In this document: positions 32,793 through 39,970 of the stretch, piece after piece | Numbering within the stretch: position 1 is the first letter of the stretch | Layout: each line of letters starts with the position of its first letter | Assembly (NCBI RefSeq): GCF_024267675.1 | Contig: NZ_JALDYX010000037.1 | Span: 1-39,970 of the forward strand | From: Marinobacterium sedimentorum | Lineage (GTDB): Bacteria > Pseudomonadota > Gammaproteobacteria > Pseudomonadales > Balneatricaceae | Direction of reading: 5' to 3' | DNA length: 39,970 bases | The notes under the pieces: model-generated | What the model saw: only the letters and a program-made list of their open reading frames with translations | Told to the model about the DNA's origin: nothing | Database searches by the model: none | Made by a program: the position numbers and the translations under genes

Positions 32793-34409
32793 ATGCAATT
32801 TTCACGACTTTCCATCGGACGGACGGGGCTACTGGCGCTGTCGCTGGGTGTTGCCCCGGCGCACGCGCTTGAAACCCTATACATGGGTGATGACACCACC
32901 ATCGACGCCTCCGTCACGCTGTCCTACACCGCGTCGGCACGCACCTCGTCGCCCTCGAATGTTTACCTTAATGATCCCAATTACGATGACGGCACCCGCA
33001 ACTTTGACCGGGGCAGCCTGATCAACAACCGGCTCACGGCGCTGGGCGAGGTCCGCATCCGCCACGATAACGTCGGTGCCCTGGTGCGTGGCAGTGTCTT
33101 CTACGACGATGTCTATCGCCGCTCCAACGACAACGATTCGCCTGCAACGGTCAACAAGATCGGCGCTGCCGATCAGTTCACCGACCTGGCCCGCGAGCGC
33201 AGCGGCCACGACCCGCGCCTGCTGGATGCCTTCGCCTACGGCAACTGGGTACTGGGTGATAACAACTACCTGTCAGTGAAGGCCGGCCGCCACATCGTGG
33301 CCTGGGGTGAAAGCCTGTTCTGGCCCAATATCAGCCAGGGCCAGTTGCCGGTGGATGCGGCGGTGTTCAATGTTCCCGGTACCGAAGCCAAGGAAGCCTA
33401 TCTTCCGGTCGGGCAGCTGTCTGCCAGCCTGACGCTGACCGACAACCTGACCCTCACGGGCTTCTACCAGTACGACTGGGAGGAGACCCGCCTGAATCCG
33501 GTCGGCGATTTCTTCGGCAGCGATACCTTCGGGCCGGGCGCCCAGTTCATCCGCTTCGGCGCGGGCGCGATCGACAGCCTGCCGAATGCCGGGGTGATCA
33601 GCTATGCCGGCGAGATCGAGCCCGATAACAGCGGCCAGTGGGGTATAGGTGCCCGCTACCTGCTGGGGGACAGCACGGAGCTGGGGCTGTTCCACTACCG
33701 TTATCATGACCGGGTCGGCGCCCTGCTGACCGATTTCACCGGTGATACCCGCTATTCCTCGTTCAGCGCCTTCGATGGCTGTTCGGATGGGGTCAGCGGG
33801 TGCTATCAGCTGGCTTACTTCGACAATATCAAGCTGACCGGCGCCAGCATCAGCTCCAAGGTTGGCGATGTACAGCTCGGGGGCGATATCAGCTACCGTG
33901 ACGGTGCCCCCGTCTACCTGGACAACCGGGCGCCGACCCGTGGCAGCTACCTGCAGACCAACGTCAATACGGTCTACATCATCGGCCCCAGCGCACTGGC
34001 GCATCAGACCACGCTGCTGGCCGAGGTCGTGCACCAGCGCATTCAGGATGTGGACACCCTGACCATCACCTCCGGTGGCGCCAGTTCCAGCTCTGATACC
34101 TTCGAATACGATGGCCAGACCCGCAACAATACGGCGCTGGCGGTTGCCGCCTTCATGGATTATCCGGCGATCTTCAGCGGCTGGGACCTGACCACCAAGG
34201 CCATCTGGACCCAGAACATCGACGGCAGCGGCTTCTCCGGCATGGGTCGTGACGAGAAGCGCATGACACTCGGCGCCGACGTCAAATACCTGGGCAACAT
34301 GCAGATCGGCCTGACCTATGTCGGCTACCTCAGTTCGGCCAACCTGGCCAAGGGACGCACCCTGGCCGACCGCGACTATGTCTCGCTCAGTGCCAAATAC
34401 AGCTTCTAA
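32793..34409 (+). CDS. DUF1302 family outer-membrane protein (second copy)
   Basis: A 538-residue protein. The ATG at 32793 has GGAGGG 5 bp upstream; an in-frame ATG at 32772 is less well placed. The signal peptide ends GVAPAHA-LE. Family blocks FYDDVYRRSNDND, VKAGRHIVAWGESLFWPNIS, EIEPDNSGQWGIGARYLLG and the Phe-terminated SLSAKYSF are shared with the protein at 168-1676, with which it is clearly paralogous but diverged. It is the first of the pair here (DUF1302 then DUF1329), the reverse of the order at the left end. Probably an outer-membrane component for a hydrophobic ligand. Confidence 0.9.
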   Translation: MQFSRLSIGRTGLLALSLGVAPAHALETLYMGDDTTIDASVTLSYTASARTSSPSNVYLNDPNYDDGTRNFDRGSLINNRLTALGEVRIRHDNVGALVRGSVFYDDVYRRSNDNDSPATVNKIGAADQFTDLARERSGHDPRLLDAFAYGNWVLGDNNYLSVKAGRHIVAWGESLFWPNISQGQLPVDAAVFNVPGTEAKEAYLPVGQLSASLTLTDNLTLTGFYQYDWEETRLNPVGDFFGSDTFGPGAQFIRFGAGAIDSLPNAGVISYAGEIEPDNSGQWGIGARYLLGDSTELGLFHYRYHDRVGALLTDFTGDTRYSSFSAFDGCSDGVSGCYQLAYFDNIKLTGASISSKVGDVQLGGDISYRDGAPVYLDNRAPTRGSYLQTNVNTVYIIGPSALAHQTTLLAEVVHQRIQDVDTLTITSGGASSSSDTFEYDGQTRNNTALAVAAFMDYPAIFSGWDLTTKAIWTQNIDGSGFSGMGRDEKRMTLGADVKYLGNMQIGLTYVGYLSSANLAKGRTLADRDYVSLSAKYSF

Positions 34410-34428
34410 CAATAAAGGGATGTTTCAC

Positions 34429-35808
34429 ATGACTCACAACTATTCCACGCTGACGCTGGGCGTCGCGCTGCACGCCGCTCTGCTCAGTGGCACTGCCCTG
34501 GCTGCCGCGACCGCGGACGAGATCGCCGAACTTGGCAAGAGCCGCACCTGTGTCGGTGCACTCAAGGCCGGCAATGCCGCGGGCACCATTCCCCCGTGGA
34601 GCGGCAAGTGGCTCGGCGCACCCGAGCACGTCAACTTCCAGGGCACCGGCAACCATCCGGTCGATCCTTATCCCGACGACCAGCCGCTGTTCGTGATAAC
34701 CGCGCAGAACATGGCGCAGTATGTCGGCCAGCTGTCGGCGGGGCAGAAGGCACTGTTCACGAAGTATCAGCAGAGCTTCCAGATGCCCATCTATGAGTCG
34801 CGCCGAGATTTCCGCTTTCCGGACTCGGTCTGCGAAGCTACTCGCAAGAATGCACAAAGCGCCAAACAGGTGGATGACGGCGAAGGCGTGGAGGCTACCA
34901 CCGGCGGCATCCTGTTCCCCTTCCCGCGGAACGGGCTGGAGCTGCTCTGGACCTCGTCGATCTTCACCTACCGTCCCTGGACGGAAGAGCTGATCTCCGA
35001 CAACGCCTATGTGCTGGACAATGGCAACATCAACTGGGGACGCGTCAAGTCACGCAACCTGGCGCCGCACCTGAAGCCGGGCACCCAGGCGGCGACCGAG
35101 GGCCAGTCCTCCTACTACCTCAACGAGACGCTGCTGCCCGAACGGGACCGTGGCGAGATCAATACCGGCATGGAATTCTGGAATCATAGCCGCGAGCCTC
35201 GCCAGAGCTGGCGTTACGACCCGGGCACGCGCCGTGTCCGCCAGTCGCCGGAATATGGCTACGACATGTCCTTCCCGGGCACCGGTGGCTCCATCACCGT
35301 GGATGAGGTGCGCATCTTCAACGGGTCGCCCAAGCGCTACAACTGGGAGATCGTTGGTCAGCAGGAGATGTATATCCCGTACAACAGCTACCGCCTGCAC
35401 TCCAGCGATATCAGCTATGACGACCTGCTGACACCGGGGCATGCCAACCCCAAACACATGCGTTACGAGCTGCACCGGGTCTGGGTGCTCGAAGGCAACC
35501 TCAAGCAGGATTACCGCCACATTTACGGCAAGCGCCGCATGTATATCGACGAGGACACCTGGTTCATGGTGATGGCCGACAACTACGATGCCCGCGGCGG
35601 CCTCTGGCGTACCTCGATGCTGAACTACTTCTACGCCTATGAGGCGCAGACCTGGCAGGCGGGCGTGGGCTTTTATCACGACCTTCAGGCCGGCAGCTAT
35701 CTGGCGTTCAACCTGATCAACGAGCAGCCCAAGGGCTACATGCTGAACCGTGGCACGCTCAACGACCGTGATTTCGGACCTCAGGCGGCGCGCCGCGCCG
35801 GTCTCTAA
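34429..35808 (+). CDS. DUF1329 family protein (second copy)
   Basis: A 459-residue protein, starting at the ATG at 34429 (AAGGGA 8 bp upstream; an ATG at 34420 is possible). The signal peptide ends LLSGTALA-AA. The mature start ATADEIAELGKSRTCVGALKAGNAAGTIPPWSGKWLG parallels the left-end copy, as do MRYELHRVWVLEGNLKQDYRHIYGKRRMYIDEDTW and the LNYFYAYEAQTWQAG block. It follows the DUF1302 gene by 19 bp. A hairpin without a T-run (35815-35820 with 35826-35831) lies between it and the acyl-CoA dehydrogenase genes, so partial read-through into them is plausible. Confidence 0.9.
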   Translation: MTHNYSTLTLGVALHAALLSGTALAAATADEIAELGKSRTCVGALKAGNAAGTIPPWSGKWLGAPEHVNFQGTGNHPVDPYPDDQPLFVITAQNMAQYVGQLSAGQKALFTKYQQSFQMPIYESRRDFRFPDSVCEATRKNAQSAKQVDDGEGVEATTGGILFPFPRNGLELLWTSSIFTYRPWTEELISDNAYVLDNGNINWGRVKSRNLAPHLKPGTQAATEGQSSYYLNETLLPERDRGEINTGMEFWNHSREPRQSWRYDPGTRRVRQSPEYGYDMSFPGTGGSITVDEVRIFNGSPKRYNWEIVGQQEMYIPYNSYRLHSSDISYDDLLTPGHANPKHMRYELHRVWVLEGNLKQDYRHIYGKRRMYIDEDTWFMVMADNYDARGGLWRTSMLNYFYAYEAQTWQAGVGFYHDLQAGSYLAFNLINEQPKGYMLNRGTLNDRDFGPQAARRAGL

Positions 35809-35860
35809 ACAGGTGGCGGGTGCCCCCCGCCTTATGCCATTGAACAGGGAGCCTTGAACG

Positions 35861-37042
35861 ATGCAGTTCCGATTCACAGACGAGCAGCAGATGATCCGGG
35901 ATACGGCGGCCAGCTTCTTCGCCGACCGCTCTGGCTCGGCGGCCGTGCGGGAGGCGATGGCGACCGATACCGGCTATGACCCGCAGCTCTGGCAGCGGCT
36001 GTGCCAGGACCTCTGCCTGCATGCGACCACCATCCCCGACGCCGCTGGCGGCATGGGGCTGGGGTATGTCGAGCTGGTGGCGGTGATGGAGCAGATGGGC
36101 CGTTACCTGGTCTGCTCGCCGTTCTTTGCGACGGTGTGCCAGGCGGTGCCCGCCGTGCTGCGCACGGCCACCGGGGCCCAGGCTGTGCCCTGGCTGGAAC
36201 GCATTCTGGCCGGTCAGACCGCGACTCTGGCCTGGATCGGTCGCGAGCAGCCTGGCTGCGCGGCGGTTAGCGCCGAATATGAACCCACGGACGCCGGTTA
36301 TCGGCTCAGCGGTGAGTATCACTTCGTGGTGGATGGGCATAGCGCCGATCTGCTGATTCTTGCCGCGCGCCGACCGGGCACGAGTGGACGTTACGGCGTC
36401 AGCCTGTTTGCCATTGACGCCAAAGCCGCCGAGGACGCGGGTATCGAGCGGGTCTGGACGCCGACGCTGGACCAGACCCGTCACCTGGCGCGCATTCGCC
36501 TCGATGGTCTGCGGCTCGATGCCGCCGCCTGCCTCGGCAGCCAAGGCATGGCCGGTGCCGCGCTGGGCGAGGTGCTGCAGCTGGCCACCGTCGCCCTGGC
36601 GGCCGAGCAGATGGGCGGGGCCCAGCAGGTGCAGGATATGGCCGTGGCCTACACCGGCGAACGGCAGCAGTTCGGCCGTCCCATCGCCAGTTTCCAGGCG
36701 ATCAAGCACAAGGCGGCAGACATGATGCTGCGTACCGAGGTTGCCCGTTCCGCCTGCTATTACGCCGCCTGTATCGCCGATGAAGCCTGGCGTGGCGGTG
36801 TGCTTGCCGGCGAGCTGGCCGAAGCGGCGGCGATCGCCAAGTCATATTGTTCCGATGCCTTTTTCAGCAATGCAGCCGAGGCTTTGCAGCTGCATGGCGG
36901 CGTCGGCTTTACCTGGGAATACGACGTGCATCTGTATTTCAAGCGTGCCAAGGCCAGCGGGCTGATGCTGGGCGATGCCAGTGAGCACCGCGAAACCCTG
37001 GCCGCCCAGTTGCTGGACGGAGGAAAGACAGCATGCAGTTGA
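35861..37042 (+). CDS. Acyl-CoA dehydrogenase, small/partner subunit of a heteromeric pair
   Basis: A 393-residue ACAD. It opens with MQFRFTDEQQMIRDTAASFFAD and has AYTGERQQFGRPIASFQAIKHKAADM and LQLHGGVGFTWEYDVHLYFKRAKAS, the latter typical of FadE partners in steroid side-chain degradation (ChsE-type). The middle domain is less conserved than in the next gene. GGGAG lies 9 bp upstream of the ATG. Its last 10 bp overlap the next ACAD gene. Two ACAD genes overlapping like this are characteristic of alpha2-beta2 enzymes that oxidise CoA thioesters of sterol side chains or ring fragments; the substrate is inferred. Confidence 0.9.
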   Translation: MQFRFTDEQQMIRDTAASFFADRSGSAAVREAMATDTGYDPQLWQRLCQDLCLHATTIPDAAGGMGLGYVELVAVMEQMGRYLVCSPFFATVCQAVPAVLRTATGAQAVPWLERILAGQTATLAWIGREQPGCAAVSAEYEPTDAGYRLSGEYHFVVDGHSADLLILAARRPGTSGRYGVSLFAIDAKAAEDAGIERVWTPTLDQTRHLARIRLDGLRLDAAACLGSQGMAGAALGEVLQLATVALAAEQMGGAQQVQDMAVAYTGERQQFGRPIASFQAIKHKAADMMLRTEVARSACYYAACIADEAWRGGVLAGELAEAAAIAKSYCSDAFFSNAAEALQLHGGVGFTWEYDVHLYFKRAKASGLMLGDASEHRETLAAQLLDGGKTACS

Positions 37043-38232
37043 GCTTCAGTCAGGAGGATGAACGCTTTCGTACCGAGGTCGCCGACTGGCTGGCCGCCAA
37101 CCTTGCCGGTGACTTTGCCTGCCTGAAATTCCGTGGAGGGCCTGGCGATGAGCACAGCTTTGCGCAGGAGCGCAAAGGCTGGGAGCAGGCGCTGGCCGAC
37201 GGCGGCTGGACCTGCGTCGGCTGGCCGGCGCAGCACGGCGGTCGTGGCTGCAGCATCGAGCAGCAGGTGATCTTCTTCGAGGAATATGCCCGCGCCGGCG
37301 CGCCGGGGCGCATGGGGCATATCGGTGAGGGGCTGGCCGGGCCCACGCTTATCGCCTTCGGTACGCCCGAGCAGCAACGCAGGTACCTGCCGGGGATTCG
37401 GGCCGGTACCGAACTCTGGTGCCAGGGCTACTCGGAGCCGGGCGCGGGTTCCGATCTGGCCAACGTCAAGACCCGGGCGCGCTTCGATGCCGGGCGCAAC
37501 CGCTGGGTCATCAACGGCCAGAAGGTCTGGACCTCGCTGGCCCACGAAGCGGACTACTGCTTCGTGATCGCCCGCACCGATCCGGACTCCGTCGGCCACC
37601 AGGGCCTGGGCTTCTTCCTGGTGGCGATGGATCAGCCGGGTATCGAGGTGCGGCCCATCCGGCAGATCACCGGCACTTCGGAGTTCAACGAGGTGTTCTT
37701 CGATGATGCCCAGTGCGATGCCGGCGATATCGTCGGCGCGCCGGGGGAGGGCTGGAAGGTGGCCATGGGGCTGCTGGGGTTCGAGCGCGGGGTTTCCACG
37801 CTGGGCCAGCAGATGCAGTTCCAGAACGAGCTGGACGAGGTGATACGCATCGCGCAGGAAAATGGCCGGGCGCGGGATCCGGTGATCCGCCAGCGTATCG
37901 CACAGGCCCATGCCGAGCTCAAGATCATGCGCTACAACAGCCTGCGCATGCTGTCGGGCCAGAGCGAAAGCGACGGTAGTCTGCAGCGCGAGGCGCTGAT
38001 CTACAAGCTGTTCTGGTCCAGCTGGCATCGCCAGCTGGGCGAGCTGGCGATCGATGTCTGTGGCCAGCAGGGGCAACTGCTGAAGGCGGCGCCCTACGAG
38101 CTTACCCGGCTGCAGTCGCTGTTCCTGTTCGTGCGTTCCGACACCCTCTACGGCGGCAGCAACCAGATACAGCGCAACATCATTGCCGAGCGCGGGCTGG
38201 GCATGCCGTGCGAACCCCGATTGCGCGCGTAG
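37033..38232 (+). CDS. Acyl-CoA dehydrogenase, catalytic-type subunit of a heteromeric pair
   Basis: A 399-residue ACAD overlapping the preceding gene by 10 bp, with GGAGG ahead of its ATG inside that gene. Seen: GWPAQHGGRGCSIEQQVIFFEEYARAGAP, the flavin-binding CQGYSEPGAGSDLANVKTRA, INGQKVWTSLAHEADYCFVIARTD, and the C-terminal DTLYGGSNQIQRNIIAERGLG. These are the canonical FAD-contact motifs, more complete than in its partner. Electrons would go to EtfAB, encoded at 28780-30479. REP sequence begins at its stop codon. Confidence 0.92.
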   Translation: MQLSFSQEDERFRTEVADWLAANLAGDFACLKFRGGPGDEHSFAQERKGWEQALADGGWTCVGWPAQHGGRGCSIEQQVIFFEEYARAGAPGRMGHIGEGLAGPTLIAFGTPEQQRRYLPGIRAGTELWCQGYSEPGAGSDLANVKTRARFDAGRNRWVINGQKVWTSLAHEADYCFVIARTDPDSVGHQGLGFFLVAMDQPGIEVRPIRQITGTSEFNEVFFDDAQCDAGDIVGAPGEGWKVAMGLLGFERGVSTLGQQMQFQNELDEVIRIAQENGRARDPVIRQRIAQAHAELKIMRYNSLRMLSGQSESDGSLQREALIYKLFWSSWHRQLGELAIDVCGQQGQLLKAAPYELTRLQSLFLFVRSDTLYGGSNQIQRNIIAERGLGMPCEPRLRA

Positions 38233-38310
38233 AAGCTGCGCCTCGCGGCGAATAACTTTGGCACGAGACTTCGCAACGGGGCGTCGCTCCTACGGGGGTG
38301 ATGCGACCTG
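38231..38310. repeat. REP/BIME unit between ACAD and OYE genes
   Basis: The unit has a CTGCGCCTCGCGGCGAA arm, a spacer (TAACTTTGGCACGAGAC), then the inverted arm TTCGCAACGGGGCGTCGCTCCTACGGGGG split across it. It is nearly identical to the second unit of the right-end array (39739-39810). The stem and loop could also act as a transcription stop or mRNA 3'-end stabiliser after the ACAD genes. Confidence 0.8.
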
Positions 38311-38387
38311 CACTATTGGAGGCATCCCCGCGCTCCTATGTAGCCTGCGCTGATTGATGTGGCCACTGTGGCCCAGGAGGAATACCG

Positions 38388-39626
38388 ATGTCTGCCGATA
38401 CCGCCAGCCCCTTCAGTACGCTGAAACTGGGGCCTATCACCCTGAAAAATCGCTTTATACGCGCCGGCGCCAATGAGGGCATGAGCCTGGACGGCACGCC
38501 CACCCAGGCGCTGGTCAAACACCATCGTGACATGGCGCGCGGCGGCGTGGCCCTGACCACGGTCGCCTATGGCGCCGTCGCTGCCCGTGGCCGAACCCTT
38601 CCCAACCAGATCTGGCTGCGCGCGGACATTCTGCCCGACCTGAAGGCGCTGACGGCGGCCGTGCATGCCGAGGGCGGCAGGATCTCGATGCAGCTGACCC
38701 ATGGCGGCTCCTTTGTCACTTCAGTCCGGGTGAGGGGAGCCACGCTCAGTGCCTCGTCCGGCATCAACAAGGCCGGGCTGCTGTGCGGCAACCTCTGGCA
38801 GCGGGCCATGAACGAAGCCGATATGGCGGCGGTGACCGGCGAGTTCGTGCGCGCGGCCGAGCTATGCCGCGAGGCGGGTTTCGATGCCGTCGAGCTGCAT
38901 ATGGGGCATGGTTATCTGCTGAATCAGTTCCTGTCGCCACTTTCGAACCGCCGCCGGGACGAATACGGCGGGGCTGCCGCCAACCGTGCCCGTTTTCCGG
39001 TGCAGGTGCTCAGGGCCGTGAAGCAGGCCGTGGGGCAGGACCTGGCCGTACTGGCCAAGATCAACGTGGCCGATGGCGTGCGCAACGGCGCCACGGTGGA
39101 GGATGCAATTGTCACGGGCCGGCTGTTGCAGGCGGCCGGCGCCGACATGCTGATCCTGTCTGGCGGGCGCAATATCGAATCGGGCTGGTTCATGTTCGGC
39201 AGCAACATGAACATGCAGGAAATGAGCAAGGTACTGGCCGGGCAGCGGCTGACACTGGCGATGCTGAAATTGTCCCAGCGCGGCGTGCCCAGGATCAGTT
39301 TCCGGCCGATGTACTTTCTCGACTATTCACGCCGTATCCGTGCCGCCCTGGATATGCCGCTGGGCTACCTCGGCGGCGCCAGCTCTCTGGCGGATGCGCA
39401 GCTGGCGATGCAGGAGGGCTTCGAGGCGGTGGTGATGGCGCGGCCCCTGCTGCATGACCCCTTGCTGGTCAGCAAGTTCGAGCAGGGCCTCACTAGTGAG
39501 AGTGGCTGCACGCACTGCAACGGCTGTGTTCCCTACATTTATGATCCGGCCGGCACACGCTGCATTGAAAACCCGCCCAACGATCCGGCCCTGAACCTCA
39601 AGCCCGCACGTAGCACGCCTGGCTGA
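38388..39626 (+). CDS. NADH:flavin oxidoreductase, OYE-like with a four-cysteine motif
   Basis: A 412-residue FMN-binding TIM barrel. The active-site pair is H171-MG-H174-GY176, then NRRRDEYGG. Near the C-terminus is C374-x2-C377-x2-C380-x11-C392, resembling the [4Fe-4S] motif of 2,4-dienoyl-CoA reductase and trimethylamine dehydrogenase, which usually have Cx2Cx3Cx11C. The FAD/NAD(P)-binding C-terminal half of those enzymes is absent; the protein stops 20 residues after the last Cys. GGAGGA lies 6 bp before the ATG. It probably reduces (or isomerises) an unsaturated ring or acyl intermediate and would need an external reductase if the cluster is real. Confidence 0.88.
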   Translation: MSADTASPFSTLKLGPITLKNRFIRAGANEGMSLDGTPTQALVKHHRDMARGGVALTTVAYGAVAARGRTLPNQIWLRADILPDLKALTAAVHAEGGRISMQLTHGGSFVTSVRVRGATLSASSGINKAGLLCGNLWQRAMNEADMAAVTGEFVRAAELCREAGFDAVELHMGHGYLLNQFLSPLSNRRRDEYGGAAANRARFPVQVLRAVKQAVGQDLAVLAKINVADGVRNGATVEDAIVTGRLLQAAGADMLILSGGRNIESGWFMFGSNMNMQEMSKVLAGQRLTLAMLKLSQRGVPRISFRPMYFLDYSRRIRAALDMPLGYLGGASSLADAQLAMQEGFEAVVMARPLLHDPLLVSKFEQGLTSESGCTHCNGCVPYIYDPAGTRCIENPPNDPALNLKPARSTPG

Positions 39627-39646
39627 GCCGTTCTGCACAGATTGCG

Positions 39647-39970
39647 CCCGTAGGAGCCGCGCCTCGCGGCGAACAGGTTTGGCATGTGAATTCGCGACGG
39701 GGCGTTGTTCCTACGGGGGGGATGCGGTCTGCACTCTCAGGAGCCGCGCCTCGCGGCGAATAACTTTGGCACGAGACTTCGCGACGGGGCGTCGCTCCTA
39801 CGGGGGTGATGCGGTCTGCAATCTTGCAAACACCTCTGCGCCCGTAGGAGCCGCGCCTCGCGGCGAAAAGGTTCGGCATGTGAATTCGCGCCGGGGCGTC
39901 GCTCCTACGGGGGGATGCGGCCCGCAATCTTGCAAACTCCTCTGCGCCCGTAGGAGCCGCGCCTCGCGGC
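39647..39970. repeat. REP/BIME array, three units and a truncated fourth
   Basis: The head GTAGGAGCCGCGCCTCGCGG begins units at about 39650, 39738, 39844 and 39950. Each complete unit has an inverted tail (TTCGCGACGGGGCGTCGCTCCTACGGGGG split in two) about 18 bp after the head. Spacing is about 87, 107 and 106 bp. The last unit is cut by the window edge. The design is typical of pseudomonad-type REP elements, which are moved by RAYT transposases; none is encoded here. Open frames across the array are artefacts. Confidence 0.92.

Noticed and set aside
35815..35831. Terminator between the second DUF1329 gene and the acyl-CoA dehydrogenases
   Set aside because: The six-bp GC stem has no T-run after it, so it is noted only as a possible attenuating hairpin.
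39598..39927. Minus-strand frame of 109 codons across the REP array
   Set aside because: The repeated peptide simply mirrors the repeat units; it is non-coding.

Overview
This is a GC-rich chromosomal window, probably from a marine or soil gammaproteobacterium of the Pseudomonas / Marinobacterium / Spongiibacteraceae type. The protein families, the REP/BIME repeats and the intergenic hairpin repeats suggest this; there is no rRNA or marker gene to name a genus. Most of the window is one large catabolic and uptake locus for a hydrophobic, probably polycyclic substrate (steroid- or terpenoid-like). Two stretches look foreign to it: a low-GC nuclease pair at 9981-12551 and an AT-rich binding-protein gene with its flank at 18851-20500.

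Layout. 1-130: a 51-bp tandem repeat and a terminator. 168-3086 (minus): a DUF1329-DUF1302 envelope pair. 3087-4185: gene-free, with several repeats. 4186-6742 (minus): a KshA-like Rieske oxygenase and an MFS transporter. 6893-9700 (plus): an MBL-fold hydrolase and an acyl-CoA synthetase. 9981-12551: divergent DUF4041/GIY-YIG and NERD membrane proteins. 13186-18454 (plus): a KstD-like dehydrogenase, a second flavoprotein, a gutted SDR and a FadD3-like CoA ligase. 18525-18801: a densely folded inverted-repeat element. 18851-19912 (minus): an orphan BMP-family binding protein. 20601-24067 (minus): YCF48-like and MMPL/RND proteins. 24407-26688 (plus): an HsaA-like flavin monooxygenase and a KshB-like reductase. 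26887-30479 (plus): SDR, OYE-type reductase, EtfB, EtfA. 30580-31737 (plus): a LuxR-type regulator. 31819-35808 (plus): SDR, then a second DUF1302-DUF1329 pair. 35861-38232 (plus): two overlapping acyl-CoA dehydrogenases. 38388-39626 (plus): an OYE-like protein with a four-Cys motif. 39647-39970: a REP/BIME array running off the right edge.

How it may work (inference). The DUF1302 barrels, DUF1329 proteins, YCF48 protein and MMPL permease would bring a hydrophobic compound across the envelope. CoA ligases activate carboxyl side chains. The ACAD pair oxidises the acyl-CoA and passes electrons to EtfAB. The KstD-like flavoproteins, Rieske oxygenase with reductase, HsaA-like monooxygenase, SDRs and OYEs attack the ring system. 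No ring-cleavage dioxygenase, HsaD-type hydrolase or thiolase is present, so the pathway must be completed elsewhere.

The most striking non-coding signal is an 18-bp imperfect palindrome, close to TAGTCC-N4-GGACGATG. It occurs upstream of six transcription units of this locus (3194, 6803, 13055, 24174, 24290, 26746), with a weak seventh at 31746. It is about 100-123 bp from the start codon in five of the six. It looks like the operator of a local regulon, and the LuxR-type protein encoded at 30580 is the obvious candidate regulator.
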